Positions 5,922 through 8,632 of a stretch of DNA of 8,632 nt are shown one piece after another. This stretch comes from JBIOWF01 sp044868295 (GTDB taxonomy: Bacteria > Actinomycetota > Actinomycetes > Streptosporangiales > Streptosporangiaceae). The notes beneath the pieces are model-generated. The model made no database searches, was not told where the DNA came from, and was given only the letters and a program-made list of their open reading frames with translations. Each line of letters begins with the position of its first letter. Position 1 is the stretch's first letter. The position numbers and the translations under genes were made by a program. Location of the stretch: assembly GCA_044868295.1 (NCBI GenBank), contig JBIOWF010000274.1:1-8632 (forward strand). Direction: 5' to 3'.

Positions 5922-7979
5922 TCACTCGCTGATTCCGGCGCGGTCCAGGATCCAGGAGAGGGCGAAGGCCTCCTCGCGCCAGGCGTCGTAACGGCCGCTG
6001 CGGCCGCCGTGGCCGGCTCCCATCTCGGTTTTCAGCAGGAACGGGCCGCCGGCCGCGGTGTCACGAAGGCGGGCGATCCACTTGGCGGGCTCGTGATAGA
6101 GCACGCGGGTGTCGTTGAGGCTGGTGATCGCCAGGATCGGCGGGTAGACCCGCCCGTCGATGTTCTCGTACGGCGAGTAGGACTTCATGTAGGCGTAGAC
6201 ATCCGGGTTGTGCAGCGGGTCGCCCCATTCGTCCCACTCGATGACGGTCAGCGGCAGCGACGGGTCGAGGATCGTGTTCAGCGCGTCGACGAACGGCACC
6301 TCGGCCACCACCCCCGCGAACTCCTCCGGCGCGAGGTTGGCGACCGCGCCCATGAGCAGGCCGCCCGCGGAGCCGCCCCGCGCGGTGACGTCGCTGGACC
6401 AGCCTTCGGCCTTGAGGTGCCTGGCGCAGGCCACGAAGTCGGTGAAGGTGTTCCGCTTCCTGGTGAGCTTGCCCTCCTCATACCAGCGGCGGCCCATCTC
6501 ACCGCCGCCCCTGACGTGGGCGACCGCGAACACCAGACCACGGTCGAGGAGCGAGAGGCGGGCCACCGAGAAGTACGGATCGATCGAGGTCTCATAGCTG
6601 CCGTAGCCGTACAGCAGGGTCGGAGCGGGCCGGTGGGTGCCCTTCTTGACCACGATCGAAATGGGCACCCTCGTGCCGTCCTCGGCCGTGGCCCAATCAC
6701 GGAACTGCTCGTAGTCCGCGGGGTCGTAGCCACCGAGGACCGCCTTCCGCTTGAGCAGGATCAGCTCGCCCGCGGAAAGGTCGTAGTCGTAGACCGACGG
6801 CGGCGTGATCATCGAGGTGTAGCCGAGCCTGAGTCGGCCCGTCTCGAACTCGGCGTTGCCCGACGGCGCGACGTCGTAGATCGGCTCAGGGAAGGAGATC
6901 TCGTACGGCTCCCGCGTGTCATTGGGCAGGATCCGGATGCCGGTCAGGCCCTGGCGGCGGAAGTGGACGACGACATGGTCCTTGAAGGCGTCCACGTCGA
7001 GAAGCCGGGTGTCGTCGCGATGCGGGATCAGCGGCGACCAGGTCCCCGGCTCGTCGATCGGCGCGGTGGCCAGCTCGAAGTTCTCCGCGCCCTCGTTGTG
7101 CAGGATGAGGAAGTGGTCGCCCGCGTGGTCGAGGCCGTACTCGACGCCGGTCTGGCGTGGCCTGACGACCTCGAACTCGCCGGCCGGGTCGGTCGCGTCG
7201 AGCACCCGGACCTCGCTGGTGATCTTGCTTCCGGCGCTCAGGATCAGGTAGCGCTGGCTGCGGGTCAGCCCGATCCCGATCCAGAACCGCTCGTCGTCCT
7301 CCTGGTGGACGAGGACGTCCTCGTCGGATCCCAGGGTGTGGCGATGGACGCGGTAGGGGCGCCACGCTTCGTCGACGGTCGTGTAGAAGAACGTGGAGCC
7401 GTCGGCGGACCAGGCGCCGCCGTAGAAGATGCCGGGAATCTCGTCCGTGAGGATCTCGCCGGTCTCCAGGTTCTTGAACCTGAGCGTGAACCGTTCGTCG
7501 CCGGTGAAGTCGGTGGAGTAGGCGAGCTTCGTGCCGTCCGGGCTTACCGTGCTGGTTCCGATGGAGAAGAAGGGGCTGTCCCCGGCCAGCTCGTTGCCGT
7601 CCAGCAGCACCTGCTCGCCGGGCAGCGGCTCATCGGCCTTGAGCTCCGGCGGGTTCTCGCCGTCCGCGGCGACCCGGCACTGGATGCCGTACTGCTTGCC
7701 CTCCTCGGTCCGGGAGTAGTACCACCAGGCGCCCTTGCGGGTCGGCACCGACAGATCGGTCTCCAGGGTGCGGCCCTTGATCTCCTGGAAGACGGTCTCC
7801 TGGAGATCTTTCAGATGGCCGGTCACCTCCTGCGTGTAGGCGTTCTCCGACTCCAGGTGGGCGATCGTGTCGGCGTCGTCCTTCTTGAACAGCCAGGCAT
7901 ACTCGTCGATCACGGTGTCACCGTGATGCGTGCGCTCGGCCGGTATCTTCTTCGCCACAGGCGGCATCTCGCTGGTCAC
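5922..7979 (-). CDS. ptrB: Oligopeptidase B (S9A serine peptidase)
   Basis: The 685-residue product is a full-length prolyl-oligopeptidase-family enzyme with an N-terminal beta-propeller (about 70-410, e.g. STVSPDGTKLAYSTD) and a C-terminal alpha/beta hydrolase domain. The catalytic triad is Ser537 (RGGSAGG), Asp623 (SLNDTRV) and His657 (GAGHGG). Other family marks are LLYGYGSYE, AVAHVRGGGEMGRRWYEEGK and EWDEWGDP. The acidic residues Glu581 and Asp583 sit where oligopeptidase B has the Glu pair that selects Lys/Arg at P1, so cleavage of short peptides after basic residues is expected. There is no signal peptide (MTSEMPPVAKKIPAERTHHGD), so it acts in the cytosol. The chosen start is the GTG at 7979, exactly where transcription should begin from a TAGACT box; the ATG at codon 5 is an alternative. 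It is the first gene of an operon with the downstream aldo-keto reductase and is transcribed away from the rRNA operon. Confidence 0.93.
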   Translation of the reverse strand: MTSEMPPVAKKIPAERTHHGDTVIDEYAWLFKKDDADTIAHLESENAYTQEVTGHLKDLQETVFQEIKGRTLETDLSVPTRKGAWWYYSRTEEGKQYGIQCRVAADGENPPELKADEPLPGEQVLLDGNELAGDSPFFSIGTSTVSPDGTKLAYSTDFTGDERFTLRFKNLETGEILTDEIPGIFYGGAWSADGSTFFYTTVDEAWRPYRVHRHTLGSDEDVLVHQEDDERFWIGIGLTRSQRYLILSAGSKITSEVRVLDATDPAGEFEVVRPRQTGVEYGLDHAGDHFLILHNEGAENFELATAPIDEPGTWSPLIPHRDDTRLLDVDAFKDHVVVHFRRQGLTGIRILPNDTREPYEISFPEPIYDVAPSGNAEFETGRLRLGYTSMITPPSVYDYDLSAGELILLKRKAVLGGYDPADYEQFRDWATAEDGTRVPISIVVKKGTHRPAPTLLYGYGSYETSIDPYFSVARLSLLDRGLVFAVAHVRGGGEMGRRWYEEGKLTRKRNTFTDFVACARHLKAEGWSSDVTARGGSAGGLLMGAVANLAPEEFAGVVAEVPFVDALNTILDPSLPLTVIEWDEWGDPLHNPDVYAYMKSYSPYENIDGRVYPPILAITSLNDTRVLYHEPAKWIARLRDTAAGGPFLLKTEMGAGHGGRSGRYDAWREEAFALSWILDRAGISE

Positions 7980-7985
7980 GCGCCG

Positions 7986-8014
7986 AGTCTATGTTCGCGG
8001 GCCAACCCTGTGCG
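7986..8014 (-). promoter_or_regulatory. Promoter of the ptrB-reductase operon, probably leaderless
   Basis: TAGACT (7986-7991) on the minus strand ends seven bases before the GTG start, so the transcript would begin at the start codon, and no Shine-Dalgarno is visible. The -35 position (8009-8014, CGCACA) matches the consensus only in its last three bases. Confidence 0.35.
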
Positions 8015-8070
8015 GTGCGTCACGTCCATGCCGTCCGGCCGCCCCACCCCACGAAAACGCTTCGCAGGCT

Positions 8071-8096
8071 CCCCGTTTCCGCGGGGACCCCGGGAG
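8071..8096. repeat. GC-rich hairpin with two alternative pairings
   Basis: CCCCG (8071-8075) can pair with CGGGG (8082-8086), or CTCCC (8069-8073) with GGGAG (8092-8096). No T-run follows. It lies between the divergent ptrB operon and the rRNA promoter region and may insulate them. Confidence 0.3.
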
Positions 8097-8150
8097 TCGG
8101 GTACGGCTCACGCGGCGTGGAATAGACGGCCCCGGTGGAGGCGTTCCTGT

Positions 8151-8178
8151 CTGACGCGCTCGGAATGGCTGCTAATCT
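8151..8178 (+). promoter_or_regulatory. Candidate upstream rRNA promoter
   Basis: CTGACG (8151-8156), 16 bases, TAATCT (8173-8178). Actinobacterial rRNA operons usually have several tandem promoters, and this would be the farthest upstream one seen. Moderate match only. Confidence 0.3.
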
Positions 8179-8261
8179 TTCTTCGTCGGCGTCGCTCGGC
8201 ACAATCCCTTCGGATCACCCCGGTGGTTTCGCATGGATAAGTGCGAATGGCGCGACACCCC

Positions 8262-8324
8262 CTTCAAACTCAGCAGTTTTGAAGATCGGTTTGCTAGACC
8301 GCCTTCAACCTGGTAAGTTGGAGG
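8262..8324 (+). repeat. Paired CTTCAA-type hairpins in the rRNA upstream region
   Basis: CTTCAAA (8262-8268) pairs with TTTGAAG (8278-8284) across nine bases, and CCTTCAAC (8302-8309) pairs with GTTGGAGG (8317-8324) across seven, with one G-T pair. The two stems share the CTTCAA arm, so alternative pairings exist. A further repeat, TTCGCA...TGCGAA, lies just upstream at 8228-8247. A role as protein-binding sites or as leader structure is open. Confidence 0.35.
8291..8319 (+). promoter_or_regulatory. Candidate middle rRNA promoter
   Basis: TTGCTA (8291-8296), 17 bases, TAAGTT (8314-8319). The spacing is ideal and the boxes are partial matches. It overlaps the second hairpin of this region. 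Confidence 0.3.
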
Positions 8325-8401
8325 GGTTGCCCTGGAGACGGGGTGGTCTGAATTTCTCTCTGGTTGCGGGGTTCGGGTCAAGGGTTCCAAATCGGGACGG
8401 T

Positions 8402-8430
8402 TTGACACGAATACGGCAGGCGGGAAGAAT
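8402..8430 (+). promoter_or_regulatory. Main candidate rRNA operon promoter
   Basis: A perfect TTGACA (8402-8407) is followed after 17 bases by AAGAAT (8425-8430), giving an expected transcription start near 8437. It is the best vegetative promoter match in the window and lies about 90 bases before the conserved rRNA leader element. Confidence 0.6.
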
Positions 8431-8436
8431 GGAAGA

Positions 8437-8632
8437 CATAAAGAACGTAAAGCGGAATGTGGTTACGCCCTGGATCTGAAAAGCCCTGGCGGGTTTGATG
8501 TGATGGTGGTCGCGTCCGTTTCTTGAGAACTCAACAGTGTGTTAAAAGCCAGTGCATGATGCACAACCCCGTCTACCCACGTGTGTGGGGGACGGATTCC
8601 TTTGGTTGACATCGCGTGCCGCCTTTTGGGTG
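8437..8632 (+). ncRNA. 5' leader of a ribosomal RNA operon (start of pre-rRNA)
   Basis: The stretch TTCTTGAGAACTCAACAG (8519-8536) followed by TGTGTTAAAAGCC is the conserved element found in rRNA leaders and 16S-23S spacers of Streptomyces and relatives, linked to antitermination (boxA-like) and processing. After it come GTGCA-TGA-TGCAC (8552-8564) and a larger stem in which CCGTC (8569-8573) pairs with GACGG (8591-8595) around CCCAC-GTGT-GTGGG (8576-8589), a probable processing stem. No mature 16S sequence is visible, so the gene should begin downstream of the window. No protein gene is supported in 7980-8632. Confidence 0.75.

Noticed and set aside
6009..8240. Long plus-strand open frame of 743 codons opposite ptrB
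   Set aside because: It is antisense to a gene with a full catalytic triad. Its composition (Arg/Val/Gly/Asp-rich, no motifs) is what GC-rich codon bias gives on the opposite strand.
8364..8392. TTGCGG-17-CCAAAT as a further rRNA promoter
   Set aside because: The -10 matches the consensus at only three positions; the neighbouring TTGACA-17-AAGAAT is far better.
8135..8479. Plus-strand frame of 114 codons before the rRNA leader
   Set aside because: It runs through promoters and hairpins of the rRNA upstream region, and the product shows no domain or consistent codon bias.
8480..8496. AAAGCCC-TGGC-GGGTTT stem as a terminator
   Set aside because: It is a short stem with a G-T pair and no T-run, and it lies between the main promoter and the leader, where termination would silence the rRNA operon. 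It is probably leader structure or chance.
8606..8611. Perfect TTGACA near the right edge
   Set aside because: The window ends before a -10 box could be read and the visible bases (GGGTG) do not look like one; it lies inside the transcribed leader.

Overview
The window comes from a high-GC actinobacterium. Coding frames are strongly GC-biased, several genes have well-spaced -10 boxes with no leader in front of the start codon, and the right end carries the 5' leader of an actinobacterial-type ribosomal RNA operon. Streptosporangiales or Streptomycetales are plausible, but the sequence alone does not settle the order.

Left part (1-2400): a decayed block read leftwards. It holds a YefM/Phd-type antitoxin reduced to about 34 codons (94-198), a molybdopterin oxidoreductase that has lost its N-terminal iron-sulfur domain (213-about 2065), about 240 bases of unassigned sequence with small palindromes, and the first 28 codons of an RpiB/LacA-type sugar-phosphate isomerase (2305-2391). 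The simplest reading is one or more deletions that removed the 3' part of the isomerase gene and the 5' part of the oxidoreductase gene.

Centre (2438-4846, rightwards): one large intact membrane protein of about 800 residues. A polytopic N-terminal membrane block and a degenerate kinase-like cytosolic domain precede a YbhN/AglD/MprF-type flippase-like domain. Its promoter lies back to back with that of the isomerase remnant, around a perfect inverted repeat. A hairpin at 4860-4895 separates it from the converging gene.

Right part (4883-7979, leftwards): a two-gene operon of oligopeptidase B (S9A serine peptidase) followed 13 bases later by a YghZ/MgrA-type aldo-keto reductase (L-glyceraldehyde 3-phosphate reductase). 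Both are complete with visible catalytic residues.

Far right (7980-8632): no protein gene. It contains a multi-promoter-like region, including a TTGACA-17-AAGAAT promoter at 8402-8430, and the conserved leader of an rRNA operon (8519-8600). The 16S gene itself should begin just beyond the window. I found no CRISPR array, tRNA, intact insertion sequence or clear new defence system. The most unusual protein is the flippase-like protein with a built-in pseudokinase-like domain.
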